Of a stretch of 64,000 nt of DNA, positions 55,575-63,962 are shown in pieces (the stretch's first letter is position 1; the number at the start of each line of letters is the position of its first letter). Under the pieces are notes generated by a model, which was given only the letters and a program-made list of their open reading frames with translations, was not told the origin of the DNA and searched no databases. The stretch is from Rhizobium esperanzae (GTDB lineage: Bacteria > Pseudomonadota > Alphaproteobacteria > Rhizobiales > Rhizobiaceae): assembly GCF_002204185.1 (NCBI RefSeq), contig NZ_MXPU01000016.1, positions 62,001-126,000 on the forward strand, written 5' to 3'. Made by a program: the position numbers and the translations under genes.

Positions 55575-55960
55575 GGGTGCGTTCCGGGTCGACGCGAGCG
55601 CACAAGCGCCGACAGAGTGCGCCGATGGCTCACGATGAGGCCTGATCTGGTCAGGCATTGGTTTCAGGGAGGTGCTGGCCGCGCCATGGCCGAGGCGCAT
55701 GGCGGGCGTGTGCTCGACCGCCTGGACGACCCATTCGTCCACCTGTTTACTCCGCCACTGAGCGGATCAAGGGAGGCAGTCGCTTTTCGCGACGGGCAAG
55801 AGATACGCCGAATGGTTGCGCGCGGCAAGCCCGTTTTTGTGTTGGGGGGTGGTTGCGGCTGTGACACTTTGTGACGCCGCACTCGCCGTTCGCTCATCGC
55901 GCCCGGCGCGCTTTTGGTCCCGGCACTACCTCTCCTCCTCCATCCCGGGCACCACTTCTC

Positions 55961-56097
55961 CTCCGTCATCCCAGGGCTTGACCCTGGGATCCATGCGGCT
56001 GGCACGGGGCGAACAGCGAAGGCGGCCCACTGCAGAGAAATAGAAGTCCGCGTGCTTGGTTGTGGATCCCAGGATCAAGCCCTGGGATGACGGAGAG
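55961..56097. repeat. Palindromic mosaic repeat upstream of the SerC-SerA-like gene
   Basis: Left arm CTCCGTCATCCCAGGGCTTG, right arm ending CCTGGGATGACGGAG, with a 70-bp middle. It occupies part of the 795-bp gap 55575-56369. In the rest I see no gene with family support; an open stretch at 55634-55874 looks like an accidental frame. Confidence 0.85.
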
Positions 56098-56369
56098 TGT
56101 GGGTGGCTTTGTTGCCAGACGCACCGGCGATCCAGCTCGCGGCACCACCTCTGCCCCTCCATCCCAGCACCACTTCTCCTCAGTCATCCCAGTACCGCCG
56201 ATCTGCAGACTGGAAAGCGGATCGCGTCCCGCCGCCCATCGCGCCATCATCAACGATACGGCCACCAATGACGCGTTTCGCCTGTCGTTCGGCGCATATG
56301 AGGTTGTCTCGCCGGAACAGTGGCTTCACCATGAAGGGAACTTCAGCTCCGGACAGAGACAGGCAGGCT

Positions 56370-59345
56370 ATGACAGATATCGCGCAGATGCAGGAACAGC
56401 GATTGAACGCCCTTCGACAGACCGCGTCGGGCGCGCCGAAACTGCCGTCCAACCCGTTTTTCGGCGTCGGGCCGATCACCGATGCGACGACCGACGAAGT
56501 GGATAGCCGCCTGCGGCGCATCGCCTTCGACGCCTGGATCGAGAAGACCTATCGCAAGTTCGACGACCGGGGCAACGATATCGGCGGCTTCACCACGGCC
56601 GAGATTTCCCGCAGCATGCATCGCGGTTATCCGGCCGATAAGATCCTGACCGACATGATGCGGGCGATCCATCGCTATTTCGGCTTCCCGAAGACCAATC
56701 GCATGGCGGTCGGGCTCGGCGGCGGCCATAGCGGCTTCACCGTCTGCATCCAGCACCTGATGAACGCCAATGACGCCGGCCAGCGCGTCTATGTCGATAC
56801 GCCGCGGCCGGAGAGCGATCCGTCCAAGGCGGCCGGCTTCTTCCGCCAGTCCTGGGCGACCCAGCTGATCGAAATGCAGCGTTTCGCCGAGAAGGGCTGC
56901 GAGAGCCGCATCCATTTCGCCGCCTCCGAAGGCGTGATCCCGACGGCGGCCGAACTGTCCAGCCTCGGCGTGTCGATCTTCGTCGGCGTCGGCCATGAGA
57001 CGACGGGCGCCAATGCCTATACCAGCGGCGAGATCCGCGAGCTCCTCTCCTGGCTCGACGGCGACCCGGCCAACCGCCATGCGGTGTTCGACGCCACTTC
57101 GATGCTCGGCGCCATGCCCTGGGAGCCCGAACTCGTCAGCGCCGTCATGGCGAAGTGCTGCCTGTTCATGCCGTTCCAGAAGGCGATCGGTGGCATCTCC
57201 GGCTATTTCGTCGCCTCCTTCACGCCGCATGCGCTGGCGCTGATCGAAAAGAACCAGCAGGATCCCGCCTGGGCGATCCCGCGCCAGCTGAAGATCGCCC
57301 CGCCGATCGATCCCAGGCAGCCGTTTTCGGCCAAGCGCTCCGTCGATGCCGGCCCGTTCTACGATCCGGCCGAAGACCGCATGCTCGGCGGCGTCATCAA
57401 CACCTACAGCGCGCTCGCCTTTGCCGAGACCACTTTCGGCCTGCTGCAGTCGGAAGCCCGGGTCGGCTCCATCGTCGAGCTCAACCGCCGCTCCGCCGCC
57501 AACCGCGCCGTGATCGACGAATGGGTCAAGTCGCATCCGTTGCTGTCGCTGACCGTCACCGATGCCGAGCGCCGCGGCGCCGCCGTGACGCTGCTGAAGG
57601 TCGAGGACGCTGATATCACCGATGCCGGCATCCACGCCCGCATCATCGCCCGTTCCAAGCAGCTGCTCGGCTATGAGGGCATCACCCATCCGAACGGCGA
57701 ATACGAGCCCGGCCTCGATGCGGCCCGCTACGTCAATGCCTTCCCGGGCACTCCAGGTGATTACCGGGCCTGGGTCGGCGGCATCCGCGAGCCCGAGGAT
57801 GTCGTGGCGCTGCTGGAAAACCTGCAATATGCCTATCTCAGAGCCAAGATCGTCGTGCTCGAAGAGGAGCTCGCCAAACACGGCGTGACCTTCGAGGCCC
57901 CCGCCAAGACCGATGGCGCCGTGCGCAAGGACGATCCGAACCGCGCCTATACCGTGCTGATCGCCGATCTGGTGGGCTTAAGCTTCGGCGCCGACGGCGA
58001 GCCCGATTGCAGCGAGGTCAAGGCCTATATCGAGGAGAAGGGCGGCGTCTTCCATCTCGGCCCGATCGGCGATCGCGCCAGCCTCGAAAAGGGCCGTATC
58101 CATTTCTTCTACCAGCCGAATCTCAGCACCGAGGCGGAGATCCTGCCGCAGACCGACAAGGGCCAGTATGACGCGCTGATCGCGGCGGCGACCTTCATCC
58201 CGAAGGCTTCGGTCTTCCCGCTCGGCGGCGTGCGCATCGGTGCCGGCACCGGCAATATGGGCTCGGCCTCCTGGGGCGGCGGCAATGGCGAGGGCGGCGA
58301 AGCGGCCCTGATGAACACGCCCGGCATCAACAGTCGGGCAACCGCCCAGATGGCTGTGAAGGCGATCCTGAAGGTCGTGCCGGATCTGCCGGTCGACCGG
58401 CTGCACCGGATGGTCGCCGGCGGTGATTTCGATACCGGCCGGCAGCTGAAGGATTTCCCGACGGCGAAACTCGAGGGCCGCAAGCTCGCCGTTCTCGGCT
58501 ACGGCAATATCGGCCGTGAAGTCGCCAAGCTCGCCAAGGCCTTCGGCATGAAGGTGGCGATCTATGCCCGCGAGCATCACCGGCGCTGGATCGAAGCCGA
58601 GGGCTTCGACTATGCCGCAAGCCCGGTCGAAGCGGCAGCCGGCGCCGACGTGCTCTCCGTCCACATCGGCCTCGGCCGCCTGGATGCTTCGACCGGCACC
58701 TATTCCAATGCCGGCACCGTCGACGCCAAGGTGCTCGGCGCCATGAAGGACGGCGCGGTGCTGGTCAATTACGACCGCGGCGAAGTCGTTGATCCCTATG
58801 CCCTCGATGCGGCACTTGCCTCCGGCAAGATCGCCCATGCGGCAATCGACGCCGACCTCTTCAGGGATGCCGCGACCGGCGCGCTCAGCGGCCCGATGCT
58901 GCCCTACCTGCCGCTCGAAACGCGGCACAAGGGCAAGCTCGAACTCTTGCCGCACGCCGCCGCCGACACCGACCACCCCTCGCGGGTGACCGGCGCCAAG
59001 CAAGCGGTCGACCAGATCTTCGACGTCATCCGCTTCAAATCCGTCGTCAATCTCAAGGGCGACCTGCCGGAGGGTTACGTCTCCGCCGGCAGCCGCACGC
59101 CGGCCGGCATCGGCAAGGTGACGAAGCAGGTCGTCGCCGAGGCCGGCGGCAAGGCGGAGCTGCTCGAAGAACTGCGCCAGACCTCGGAAAAGATCGCCGC
59201 CATCACCGGCGCGCTGTCGGCCGTCTCCGATCCGGCTCATCGCCAGCGCATCGTCGAGCGCTACACCGCCCTCCTGGTCGAAAACGCCGACCGGCAGCGC
59301 GCGCTGCTCGATCAGCTCGGCCTCTATGGGCCGGCGGAGGGGTGA
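56370..59345 (+). CDS. Fused class-V aminotransferase / D-2-hydroxyacid dehydrogenase (SerC-SerA-like)
   Basis: A 991-residue two-domain protein from ATG 56370. The first ~600 residues are a class V (phosphoserine-type) aminotransferase fold: FGVGPITDATTDEVD...GGGHSGFTV, the PLP lysine K271 in FMPFQKAIGGISGYF. The remainder is a D-3-phosphoglycerate dehydrogenase-type domain with the NAD-binding GYGNIG (about 709-714), VNYDRGEVVDPYALDAAL (arginine of the triad) and the histidine in LPHAAADT. Together they could carry out two serine-pathway steps in one chain, but lineage-specific roles are possible. Expected substrate: 3-phosphoglycerate / phosphohydroxypyruvate (inference). Confidence 0.9.
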   Translation: MTDIAQMQEQRLNALRQTASGAPKLPSNPFFGVGPITDATTDEVDSRLRRIAFDAWIEKTYRKFDDRGNDIGGFTTAEISRSMHRGYPADKILTDMMRAIHRYFGFPKTNRMAVGLGGGHSGFTVCIQHLMNANDAGQRVYVDTPRPESDPSKAAGFFRQSWATQLIEMQRFAEKGCESRIHFAASEGVIPTAAELSSLGVSIFVGVGHETTGANAYTSGEIRELLSWLDGDPANRHAVFDATSMLGAMPWEPELVSAVMAKCCLFMPFQKAIGGISGYFVASFTPHALALIEKNQQDPAWAIPRQLKIAPPIDPRQPFSAKRSVDAGPFYDPAEDRMLGGVINTYSALAFAETTFGLLQSEARVGSIVELNRRSAANRAVIDEWVKSHPLLSLTVTDAERRGAAVTLLKVEDADITDAGIHARIIARSKQLLGYEGITHPNGEYEPGLDAARYVNAFPGTPGDYRAWVGGIREPEDVVALLENLQYAYLRAKIVVLEEELAKHGVTFEAPAKTDGAVRKDDPNRAYTVLIADLVGLSFGADGEPDCSEVKAYIEEKGGVFHLGPIGDRASLEKGRIHFFYQPNLSTEAEILPQTDKGQYDALIAAATFIPKASVFPLGGVRIGAGTGNMGSASWGGGNGEGGEAALMNTPGINSRATAQMAVKAILKVVPDLPVDRLHRMVAGGDFDTGRQLKDFPTAKLEGRKLAVLGYGNIGREVAKLAKAFGMKVAIYAREHHRRWIEAEGFDYAASPVEAAAGADVLSVHIGLGRLDASTGTYSNAGTVDAKVLGAMKDGAVLVNYDRGEVVDPYALDAALASGKIAHAAIDADLFRDAATGALSGPMLPYLPLETRHKGKLELLPHAAADTDHPSRVTGAKQAVDQIFDVIRFKSVVNLKGDLPEGYVSAGSRTPAGIGKVTKQVVAEAGGKAELLEELRQTSEKIAAITGALSAVSDPAHRQRIVERYTALLVENADRQRALLDQLGLYGPAEG

Positions 59346-59404
59346 GACCATTGACTGCTCGGCGAGTGGCGATGGTTTGTGCTCGTTGCCGACGTGCCGT
59401 GCAG

Positions 59405-59592
59405 CCCCCTCATCCGACCCTTCGGGCCACCTTCTCCCCGCTGGGGAGAAGGGAGGCAAGGTGCACCGACACCACCCAAACGCAAACAGCCCGCTCAGAG
59501 GCGCGCCATCCGATGGGATCGATGGCGAAGCCGCGTGCTCCCCTCTTCTCCCCAGCGGGGAGAAGGTGGCCCGTAGGGCCGGAGGAGGGGGC
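59405..59592. repeat. RIME2-like inverted repeat pair
   Basis: CCCCTCATCCGACCCTTCGG...CTCCCCGCTGGGGAGAAGGG at 59405-59453 is matched in inverse by CTCCCCAGCGGGGAGAAGG...GGCCGGAGGAGGGG at about 59545-59592. No gene is seen in 59346-59762. Confidence 0.85.
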
Positions 59593-59710
59593 CGCACGGC
59601 ACAACCTCACATCATCATTCGTTCCGCGCTCCGCGCCCGATCTCATCACCTGCATCGATCCGCAACGGCCCTTCATGCGGATGCTTTGAGGCTGAACTTG
59701 TGGAGCCCAA

Positions 59711-59743
59711 AACAAAACAGGCGGCACATCGGCCGCCTGTTTT
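59711..59743 (-). terminator. Rho-independent terminator of the small lipoprotein gene
   Basis: AAAACAGGCGGC and GCCGCCTGTTTT form a perfect 12-bp stem with a 6-nt loop; on the minus strand it is followed by TTTTGTTTTG. It lies 20 bp past the stop of the gene at 59763. Confidence 0.85.
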
Positions 59744-59762
59744 CGTCTCTTCCGATTGCCCG

Positions 59763-60170
59763 TTACTTCTGTTCGGGTGCCAGGAACTCGGCGCAATAGG
59801 ACGGGCCGTTGACGCCGGGAATATCGGCGACGGTGCGGATATCGCGGATCGTGTAGTCGGAATTGGTGGTGATTTCGGCCTGGCAGCGCAGATAGGCGGT
59901 GCGGGCGGCGGCGATCTGCTTGCCGCGCTTGCCATCGGCGCCCTCGGCGTATTTGGCCGGGATGCGCACGGTCTTGTAGCCGCCGCGCCAGGTGTAGATG
60001 GTGCTCGCACCTTCCTCGCGGTCGCTGATGGGCGGCCCGTAGGCGGCAAAGAATATGCCGGCCGATTTGCCGACCCAGCGGGCCTCGATCGGATTGCCGG
60101 CGGAAGGAATGGTCGTGCATCCGGCAAGCGCAATTGCAAGCCCGGCCGCGGTAATGGTGCGGAGTTTCAT
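59763..60170 (-). CDS. Small lipoprotein, 135 aa
   Basis: A 135-residue protein: signal sequence MKLRTITAAGLAIALAGC with lipobox ALAGC, then a soluble domain (EARWVGKSAGIFFAAYGPPISDREEGASTIYTWRGGYKTVRIPAKYAE...YLRCQAEITTNSDYTIRDIRTVADIPGVNGPSYCAEFLAPE) with two cysteines that may pair. No recognised function; envelope location expected. It ends at a strong terminator. Confidence 0.85.
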   Translation of the reverse strand: MKLRTITAAGLAIALAGCTTIPSAGNPIEARWVGKSAGIFFAAYGPPISDREEGASTIYTWRGGYKTVRIPAKYAEGADGKRGKQIAAARTAYLRCQAEITTNSDYTIRDIRTVADIPGVNGPSYCAEFLAPEQK

Positions 60171-60432
60171 CGTGTCGTCCCTGATCTCTAGCGCAATGGC
60201 TGCGAAGCCGCCGTCGCGGCGGTTTCGCCTGTCCCGCCGAGCCCTTTAGCGCGGAACCCGGCAAAAGAAAATTGCCCCTTTTGCACTTCCGTTCGATTTG
60301 CTTGCGGTGTGTCTTTTTGCTGCAGCGGCCCATTCCGGCCGCTGTCATCAACCCGTCAAAAAATCCCTCGGTTTTTTGAAATTTGGTGCTTGTGCAACCA
60401 GATAGGCTGTTCTATAGAAGCGCCGCTGGTCA

Positions 60433-60509
60433 CGGAGTGTAGCGCAGTCTGGTAGCGCACCACGTTCGGGACGTGGGGGTCGAGTGTTCGAATCACTCCA
60501 CTCCGACCA
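60433..60509 (+). tRNA. tRNA-Pro (anticodon CGG)
   Basis: Acceptor arms CGGAGTG / CACTCCG, D-arm AGCGCAGTCTGGTAGCGC, anticodon stem CCACG / CGTGG around TTCGGGA (anticodon CGG), T-arm GAGTGTTCGAATCACTC, and encoded ACCA end. A terminator follows. Confidence 0.96.
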
Positions 60510-60513
60510 GCTA

Positions 60514-60538
60514 GAAACCCCACTTCGGCGGGGTTTTT
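60514..60538 (+). terminator. Terminator after tRNA-Pro
   Basis: AAACCCC and GGGGTTT arms around ACTTCGGC, followed by TTTTT. Standard transcription terminator for the tRNA. Confidence 0.9.
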
Positions 60539-60559
60539 CGTTTCCGCTAAGATATTGGC

Positions 60560-61171
60560 TTAGGGAAACGCGGTCGGCAGGCTGTCGTCCAGAATATAGA
60601 AGTGTTCGCCGATCTTGCTGACACTGATGAACTCGTCCGCACCGGGATAGAGAGTGACGCATTCCTTCTTTTTCTCCAGACAGAACGTCTGAAGGCGCTG
60701 TTGCCAGGCTGCGGATTGCGCGCCTTTGGGCAAGGCGATTTCATCGCTCTCATCATAGACGAGCGTCGAGTATGTCTTACGCCTGAACGTATCGTCCCAT
60801 ACGAATGTCCGGAAGCGCTGCTCCGCCCCCGGGAGATCGGCTCGTTTGATCTCTGCCAGATATGCCTGCTTGGTCAGTGCAAATCGAACGCTGTCGGGCG
60901 TTATGCCGGCGACGGCGAGAAGATGAAGGCAGACGAGCAGCAGCAGGGGCGTTATCAGCAGAGACAGGACACGTCGCCAGCGCCGCAGTACCAGGTTGAA
61001 GCAGAGGGAGCCTGCCATGGCGATCAGCGTTGCGAGGAAGACGAAAAGATCGACCGTCCACCAGTCCCATTGGGGAGCAAGCCAATAAAGCCAATCCTGC
61101 CCCAGAAACGGCAACAGCCAGAGGGCATATGTCCACGTAAACTGGTCGCCACGTTTTTCTGGCTCTGGCAC
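60560..61171 (-). CDS. Hypothetical membrane protein, 203 aa
   Basis: A 203-residue protein with three N-terminal hydrophobic segments (YALWLLPFLGQDWLYWLA, WTVDLFVFLATLIAMAGSLCFNLVL, VLSLLITPLLLLVCLHLLAVAGI) and a soluble C-terminal half (YLAEIKRADLPGAEQRFRTFVWDDTFRRKTYSTLVYDESDEIALPKGAQSAAW...). I recognise no domain. It reads towards the tRNA-Pro terminator. Function unknown. Confidence 0.75.
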   Translation of the reverse strand: MPEPEKRGDQFTWTYALWLLPFLGQDWLYWLAPQWDWWTVDLFVFLATLIAMAGSLCFNLVLRRWRRVLSLLITPLLLLVCLHLLAVAGITPDSVRFALTKQAYLAEIKRADLPGAEQRFRTFVWDDTFRRKTYSTLVYDESDEIALPKGAQSAAWQQRLQTFCLEKKKECVTLYPGADEFISVSKIGEHFYILDDSLPTAFP

Positions 61172-61289
61172 GTCTGGCTACCGGCAAGTTGATTCGCTCA
61201 GCGACAATAACATGTGAGATAATCGCCTCACCCGGAACGAGTCCGAACGCCGCTCGTTGAGTCGCGTGTCCAGCGTGAGGGGCTGCATC

Positions 61290-61529
61290 ATGAGCAAGCG
61301 ACGAAGCTTCAAACCGGTGAAGATCACCATCAATGGCAAGACCAGGACGGTCTATAATGTCGTTCAGGCCGGCAATACCTTGCTGAACGATTGGCCCGAG
61401 CAGACGCCGGCGGCCAAGGCTGCCGAGCTGCTGGTGCTCGATGTCTTCAACGATATCGCCGAGCCAGAGCAGGTGCGGCGGGCATTCATAACCGCAGCCA
61501 GGGCAAGCGACATCAAGTTCACTTCCTGA
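61290..61529 (+). CDS. DUF982 protein
   Basis: A 79-residue protein from ATG 61290 with a GAGGGG site 8 nt upstream. FKPVKITINGKTRTVYNVVQAGNTLLNDWPEQTPAAKAAELLVLDVFNDIAEPEQVRRAFITAARASDIKF is the DUF982 pattern, abundant in rhizobia and agrobacteria and of unknown function. Single gene. Confidence 0.87.
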   Translation: MSKRRSFKPVKITINGKTRTVYNVVQAGNTLLNDWPEQTPAAKAAELLVLDVFNDIAEPEQVRRAFITAARASDIKFTS

Positions 61530-61555
61530 CCGGCGGCGCTTCAAAAAGCTTTCGC

Positions 61556-61783
61556 TTACTTCCATGACACATGCTCCTGATTGTCGCGATCGCGATGCTT
61601 CAGCTGCGGCTCTATCCAGGCTGCCGTAACGATCGCCGCGATGAAACCGAAGACAAGGCAGGTGATCGCTTGAATCCGCCAGGAGACGAAGGTGACCGGC
61701 GCCGGGATGATGGGCTTCTCTCCGCATTGACCGGGCGGGCAGGCGCAGCCGGAAAAGGCCTTGATGACGCAATCGGCGGACAT
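61556..61783 (-). CDS. Small membrane protein of the repressor-linked operon
   Basis: A 75-residue protein from ATG 61783 (GAGGGAG 7 nt upstream). A cysteine-rich start (MSADCVIKAFSGCACPPGQCGEKP) is followed by one transmembrane segment (WRIQAITCLVFGFIAAIVTAAWI) and a charged tail. It lies 13 bp after the upstream gene 61797-62060, so both are likely one transcript from the operator-bearing promoter at 62101-62152. Function unknown. Confidence 0.75.
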   Translation of the reverse strand: MSADCVIKAFSGCACPPGQCGEKPIIPAPVTFVSWRIQAITCLVFGFIAAIVTAAWIEPQLKHRDRDNQEHVSWK

Positions 61784-61796
61784 GTCGGTTTCTCCC

Positions 61797-62060
61797 TCAG
61801 GCGTAAAGCTGATCGCGATCGGTGATGCCCATGATCTCGCGGGCGTAGCGGTAATGCGCCTCGACGCTGGCGGTGGCGCCGCGCAGCCATGACGGGCCGC
61901 GGACCGAATGTTCGGGGCGGCCGAGATAGGCAAAGCCGAGAGCGCCCATGCGCTGGGCCTCGTTGGCCATATAGGCATCGCAGTCATCGAGCCCGCGCAC
62001 CGCATTCCAGCGGGTGTCCCGCCGGCTCTGCTCGGTCTCGATCCTGCGCATATGCTGCAT
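61797..62060 (-). CDS. Small protein under S24-type operators
   Basis: An 87-residue protein (MQHMRRIETEQSRRDTRWNAVRGLDDCDAYMANEAQRMGALGFAYLGRPEHSVRGPSWLRGATASVEAHYRYAREIMG) with no recognised domain; the MLFxxIM-type helix content suggests a small helical protein. It is the first gene after the two AGGTA-N7-TACC(C/T) sites, so it should be directly controlled by the repressor encoded at 62857. Confidence 0.75.
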   Translation of the reverse strand: MQHMRRIETEQSRRDTRWNAVRGLDDCDAYMANEAQRMGALGFAYLGRPEHSVRGPSWLRGATASVEAHYRYAREIMGITDRDQLYA

Positions 62061-62100
62061 TGCTCTGCCCTCTCGTGCCGGCTGGTCGGCCTGTCGATAA

Positions 62101-62152
62101 AGGTATATAACATACCCTAAATCGTCAATCGAAAAAGGTATAAAAAATACCT
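62101..62152. promoter_or_regulatory. Two S24-repressor operators (AGGTA-N7-TACCY)
   Basis: AGGTATATAACATACCC (62101-62117) and AGGTATAAAAAATACCT (62136-62152) are 17-bp palindromes with 35-bp spacing. Two further copies of the motif lie at 63528-63544 and 63563-63579, next to the S24 repressor gene. Confidence 0.82.
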
Positions 62153-62661
62153 GATGGATTGACGAGGTACGAATCGTAGGCGTATGTCTCGGCCAAGTGA
62201 TTGGGCGACCGGGTGCAACTCCCGAGCTGACGAAGCCCAGCGGCGCGGGAAGCGAAAGTCCTTAAGTGCGCTGTCAGAAAATCAGGACGAGGGCGAAGCG
62301 AATGGCCCCTCTGGCACGTGTCCCATCCCGGCTCCGGCCTTCAGGACATGGCCAATGCTCTCCCGGCTTCATGGGCTGTGCTCATGGGGTAGGGGGAAGC
62401 TTTGGCCGGAACCCTCCCTCACCAGCCTTCAGGAACGGGAAAGAGATAGAAGAGAGAAGGAAGAAGGAAGAAGAGAGATCAGGATACCACACGCGCGGGC
62501 GGTGACCGGCTTGGAGGCGCGTCGCGGCCTTTCAGTTTCGATGCTTGCGCTCGATCTTGGTGCCAGGCGGGCCAGTGTCGCAAGCGCGCCGCAGAGCCGT
62601 TGCGCGCTGTGATTGGAGCGCCGGCGAGACGTCCGATGCGCTTCGATATTTCAGGCTCACC
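62153..62661. other. Gene-free stretch between the S24-regulated operon and a small gene
   Basis: I see no gene with family support in either direction. Several open frames here lack any family signature and a codon pattern typical of the core genome. It includes an Arg/Glu-rich run around 62440-62490 (AGAAGGAAGAAGGAAGAAG) that is a low-complexity sequence. Confidence 0.6.
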
Positions 62662-62763
62662 TCAATGCAGCATGCTCCGCGCCGCGCCGAAAGCGATGAG
62701 CAGCACGGCAAGGCTCACGATATAGAACCAAATTCTGCCGGTGCGTGAGGAAGGACGGATCAT
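62662..62763 (-). CDS. Candidate 33-aa small membrane protein
   Basis: MIRPSSRTGRIWFYIVSLAVLLIAFGAARSMLH has one hydrophobic segment (WFYIVSLAVLLIAFGAA) with a positive N terminus. No strong ribosome site is visible. Too small to be certain; it lies between the S24 gene and its target operon. Confidence 0.4.
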   Translation of the reverse strand: MIRPSSRTGRIWFYIVSLAVLLIAFGAARSMLH

Positions 62764-62856
62764 CTTGATTCGCTTTCGCAAGAGGTTGGCGTTCTGCTGG
62801 AATGGTAAGTTCTATGTCCTGGAATCAATTTGCGTTTTCGAGAAGATCCGGGACTT

Positions 62857-63504
62857 TCACATCTCGATCACCGACCGGCGGACGCGGCCGACGATGGTGA
62901 CGGCGCCCTGGAATTCCGGCGGCGGCACGTCCTCGTAGGAGGCCGGCTGGAAAGGCGGGTTGTCGTTCGGGCGGTAGCGCTTGTAGGTCGCAGCCCCGGT
63001 CTCGTCGGCGACGACATAGAGCGCGTTCGGCGCCAGGCGCTTGTCGCGGCGGTTGACGAAAATGATCGAGCCCGGTGGCGAGATCTTGTTCATCGAATTG
63101 CCCTCGACCTCGAGCGCGATCCAGTCGCCGTCGGGCAGGTCGAGGGCGGCGACGGTCGGGAATTCCGAGAAGTCGGTGATCGGCGCCTGCTCGGTCAGCT
63201 GCCCGGCGCTGACCCAGGAGATCTTCGGCACGTCGGCGACGGAGACCGGCCGCTCCTCCGGATCGAGTGCATCGCCGGTTCCGAACTGCAGCCAGTTGAG
63301 ATTGACCCGGAACGCCTTGGCATATTTCTTCGCGTCGGCGATGCCGAAGCCGTTCCGGCCCGACTCGTGCGCCTTGTAGACATTGGCGTTCCAGCCGAAA
63401 CGATCGACGATCGCCTTCGGCCCGGCAAAGCCCGCGTTCTTCCTGGCCATGACCAGACGCTTTGCGCGTTCTTCGCGCTCAAATTGTTCCTGATCTTTCA
63501 ACAT
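62857..63504 (-). CDS. LexA-like repressor (HTH plus S24 peptidase)
   Basis: A 215-residue protein. The N-terminal XRE-like helix-turn-helix (ARKNAGFAGPKAIVDRFGWNANVYKAHESGRNGFGIADAKKYAKAFRVN) binds DNA; the C-terminal domain is S24/LexA-like: the cleavable VSAG at about 98-101, the nucleophile serine in EGNSMNKISPPGSIIF and the lysine in ALYVVADETGAATYKRY. Such proteins cleave themselves when RecA filaments form after DNA damage, inducing their targets. The start region contains two operators at 63528-63579. Phage CI-like repressors share this plan, but no phage genes are near. Confidence 0.93.
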   Translation of the reverse strand: MLKDQEQFEREERAKRLVMARKNAGFAGPKAIVDRFGWNANVYKAHESGRNGFGIADAKKYAKAFRVNLNWLQFGTGDALDPEERPVSVADVPKISWVSAGQLTEQAPITDFSEFPTVAALDLPDGDWIALEVEGNSMNKISPPGSIIFVNRRDKRLAPNALYVVADETGAATYKRYRPNDNPPFQPASYEDVPPPEFQGAVTIVGRVRRSVIEM

Positions 63505-63527
63505 GATATAATTTATACCCTAAAAAA

Positions 63528-63579
63528 AGGTACATGTAATGCCCTAAATCGCTTGACGTGCGAGGTATTTTTAGTACCC
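63528..63579. promoter_or_regulatory. Two S24-repressor operators in the divergent promoter region
   Basis: AGGTACATGTAATGCCC (63528-63544, one mismatch) and AGGTATTTTTAGTACCC (63563-63579) match the AGGTA-N7-TACCY motif and are 35 bp apart, the same spacing as the pair at 62101-62152. They lie between the S24 gene and the divergent zinc-ribbon gene, whose ATG follows 2 bp after the last site. Confidence 0.85.
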
Positions 63580-63581
63580 TT

Positions 63582-63821
63582 ATGGCCATGACACAAGCAC
63601 ATATCATCAACAACCGGCCGGGTCTTTCGGGCTTTGGCGATCACCGCAGCGCCCGCTATACCGGCTGCCTGAACTGCGGCAGGGCGCTGTCGATCGCCGA
63701 GGTGATCGAGCGCCATTGCGAAAATTGCGGCCGGCAGACCAACCCGGAAGAGATGCGGCAGACGACGATCCTGCCCTCTTCCTTGCCGATCACCGGATCC
63801 GACAGCCTCACTCCTCCCTGA
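63582..63821 (+). CDS. Small zinc-ribbon protein divergent from the S24 repressor
   Basis: A 79-residue protein from ATG 63582 (an ATG two codons further on is also possible) with CLNCGRALSIAEVIERHCENCGRQTNP, two CxxC pairs of a zinc ribbon. It starts immediately after an operator of the S24 repressor, so it is probably repressed by it. No function is assigned. Confidence 0.75.
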   Translation: MAMTQAHIINNRPGLSGFGDHRSARYTGCLNCGRALSIAEVIERHCENCGRQTNPEEMRQTTILPSSLPITGSDSLTPP

Positions 63822-63913
63822 CGGCTATCGGTCGCCGGCGTCGTCGCCCTCCCTCGGTGACGCCGGCATCTCCAGGACGCGATTCGTCGCGGCCATAGGG
63901 CAATAGCCCTGAG

Positions 63914-63962
63914 ACGACGACCGGAGCCCTTGCTCCCGCAACAGAGCCGGCTCCGGTCGTCA
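63914..63962. other. Perfect 13-bp stem-loop
   Basis: GACGACCGGAGCC (63916-63928) and GGCTCCGGTCGTC (63949-63961) form a perfect stem with a 20-nt loop. No T-run follows on either strand, so it is not a standard terminator. It lies after the zinc-ribbon gene; 63822-64000 shows no gene with support. Confidence 0.6.

Noticed and set aside
55634..55874. 79-aa plus-strand open frame before the palindromic repeat
   Set aside because: No ribosome site or family match, and its frame runs antisense through the MFS gene upstream; treated as accidental.
62184..62612. 142-aa plus-strand open frame
   Set aside because: Composition is low-complexity (Arg/Glu-rich AGAAGG run) with no family signature; not supportable as a gene.
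61556..63821. Prophage remnant around the S24 repressor
   Set aside because: Only a repressor and small unknown genes are present; no integrase, structural, lysis or replication genes are seen in the window.
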